Shown: piece after piece, positions 62,928 through 64,000 of the stretch
Layout: every line of letters begins with the position of its first letter
How positions within the stretch are numbered: the stretch's first letter is position 1
Origin: Anadara kagoshimensis
Lineage: Eukaryota > Mollusca > Bivalvia > Arcoida > Arcidae
DNA: 64,000 nucleotides
NCBI GenBank assembly: GCA_021292105.1
Contig: CM037867.1
Coordinates: 42,919,843 to 42,983,842, forward strand
Direction: 5' to 3'
Program-made: the position numbers and the translations under genes
The notes under the pieces: generated by a model
The model's input: the letters and a program-made list of their open reading frames with translations, nothing else
What the model was told of the DNA's origin: nothing
The model's database searches: none

Positions 62928-63690
62928 ACCACGTGACTGAAAGTGAAAGTCGGCACTTGACATCTTCATATAATGCACCAAAAGCGATCTTGTCATCTGC
63001 TAATTTATACTTTGTTAACCTTTACGATATATTTTAAACTCTTTCAACTCCATGATTCATTTTATGTGTATATACTTCTCTGCGCTTTGTGTTGTTTTAA
63101 AAAATGTGAATAGAGTCGTCTGCATCTCATAGCCATGGTTGCCGCTAGCATATTAAATGAACGACAACGTCCGAGGTCATAAAAAGTTTTATTACGAGTT
63201 CTCCCCCTTTGAATATTAATGTTAATAACCGACGCATAGAGCGAAGAGAAGGGGCTTGTCGGGAGTCCTGTCTGCATGCTGATTATGAGATAAACAAAGA
63301 TGCTAGAGATTTTCCGATAGAAAACGAAAACAGAAAGTCAAATCGGAAAACCGCATGGAATCTAATATGTAGTTTTGGGAAGAAATTATTAACGATCAAT
63401 TTGGCTAAGAAAAACCATGCGCCACGTGGACCCATTAGAAGAAAATGTTATACGCACCGACAATCTGAAGCACTGAAAATATATGCATTTTTCACTATAT
63501 AATATGATGTAAAAACGGGTCTAAAAACGAGGTCAATTGCTCATGTCATACCGGAAATGTATGATCGTTTTTTTCTTGTTATAAATTTTATTTTTAACTA
63601 ATTCTGTTGTTAATCTAAACTAGACTACTTAAAATATATTTTTTTAAAGAAAATCAGTTTTTTAGAATTAATCACGCAAAATCACGTGAT
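62928..63690. promoter_or_regulatory. NAGLU: Three CACGTG E-boxes upstream of NAGLU
   Basis: CACGTG occurs at about 62930-62935 (AGTCACGTGGT on the minus strand), 63414-63419 and 63683-63688 (ATCACGTGAT). The first and last resemble the CLEAR element GTCACGTGAC bound by TFEB-type factors at vertebrate lysosomal genes. Whether this mechanism applies here is inference. Confidence 0.35.
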
Positions 63691-64000
63691 CCGGGAGACC
63701 TCCCACGAACTTTCCACACATTCTTCAAAATAGCATCTAACTGGAGGGTATTGTTTACAAACGATGTTAGCCGGTATTTAACGAAAATAAACAAGATTAT
63801 TTCCGGTTTTGAAACTGATTTGACAAGAAATTTGAAGTAAGACTCAAATGTTTATTGTTTGTTGACGATTGCCAATTAATCTTTTGACACAAACTGTTAG
63901 TACCACGAACTTAGGACACACGAGGATAGTTGTTGACCGCACGGTTCTGTTCATTACCTTGAAACGGAGAAATCCAAGCAGAAATAGATCTACTGTATAA

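Larger units (their letters stand above)
61660..64000. other. Right edge: no coding gene seen
   Basis: Apart from the E-boxes and a candidate donor, no exon is recognised. The 97-codon + frame at 63209-63502 and the overlapping 71-codon minus frame have no signal peptide, domain or splice support. The region is somewhat richer in CpG than the introns, as expected near promoters. Confidence 0.5.

Noticed and set aside
63209-63502. 97-codon + frame at the right edge
   Set aside because: Charged, low-complexity composition with no recognisable domain. A divergent neighbour gene cannot be judged from this window.

Overview
The window is animal nuclear DNA, most likely from a bivalve mollusc. It is AT-rich, its genes are split by GT-AG introns, it carries many microsatellites, and several dispersed repeats have ends such as AGCTCACCTG...CAGGTGAGCT and AACAAGAGGCCCATGGGCCT that I associate with mollusc genomes. 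The taxon is an inference, and no species can be named from the sequence alone.

Three genes can be built exon by exon. (1) On the + strand at 4.05-18.98 kb, ten phase-consistent exons encode a type I membrane protein of about 469 residues. It has a signal peptide, three tandem six-cysteine modules (one per exon), a SEA-like region, a calcium-binding EGF domain, one transmembrane helix and a basic tail with a PPQY motif and a hydrophobic C-terminus. (2) On the - strand at 61.4-24.3 kb, 22 coding exons encode lysosomal alpha-N-acetylglucosaminidase (NAGLU, GH89, about 776 residues). Both catalytic glutamates are present. Every exon junction keeps frame except one, where the sequence is one base short. 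(3) On the + strand at 45.5-52.7 kb, inside the 16.5-kb intron 8 of NAGLU and antisense to it, lies a class A peptide-type GPCR of 454 residues. Its coding region has no intron, and a TATA promoter and two non-coding 5' exons can be proposed. Genes 1 and 2 converge, with their 3' ends about 5 kb apart.

The rest is repeat-rich. Four large elements (14.2-16.1, 20.2-22.1, 24.6-26.8 and 43.5-44.4 kb) share their terminal sequences but carry different internal tandem arrays. A second element family is flanked by AACTAGA and GGGGTATA ends (46.7 and 53.4-54.2 kb). SINE-like copies with a tRNA-type promoter are spread through the NAGLU introns. A third dispersed family recurs in the introns of gene 1 and elsewhere. 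Long inverted repeats form hairpins at 13.4, 34.05 and 51.8 kb. A 22-bp satellite lies in the GPCR 5' intron and a 60-bp tandem array in its 3' UTR.

Layout: 1-4.0 kb upstream DNA with repeats; 4.0-19.2 kb gene 1; 19.2-24.0 kb intergenic repeats; 24.0-61.4 kb NAGLU with the nested GPCR; 61.4-64.0 kb NAGLU upstream region with three CACGTG boxes. The three genes do not form an operon and no shared pathway is evident. NAGLU acts in heparan sulfate breakdown, while the other two are cell-surface proteins with unknown ligands.
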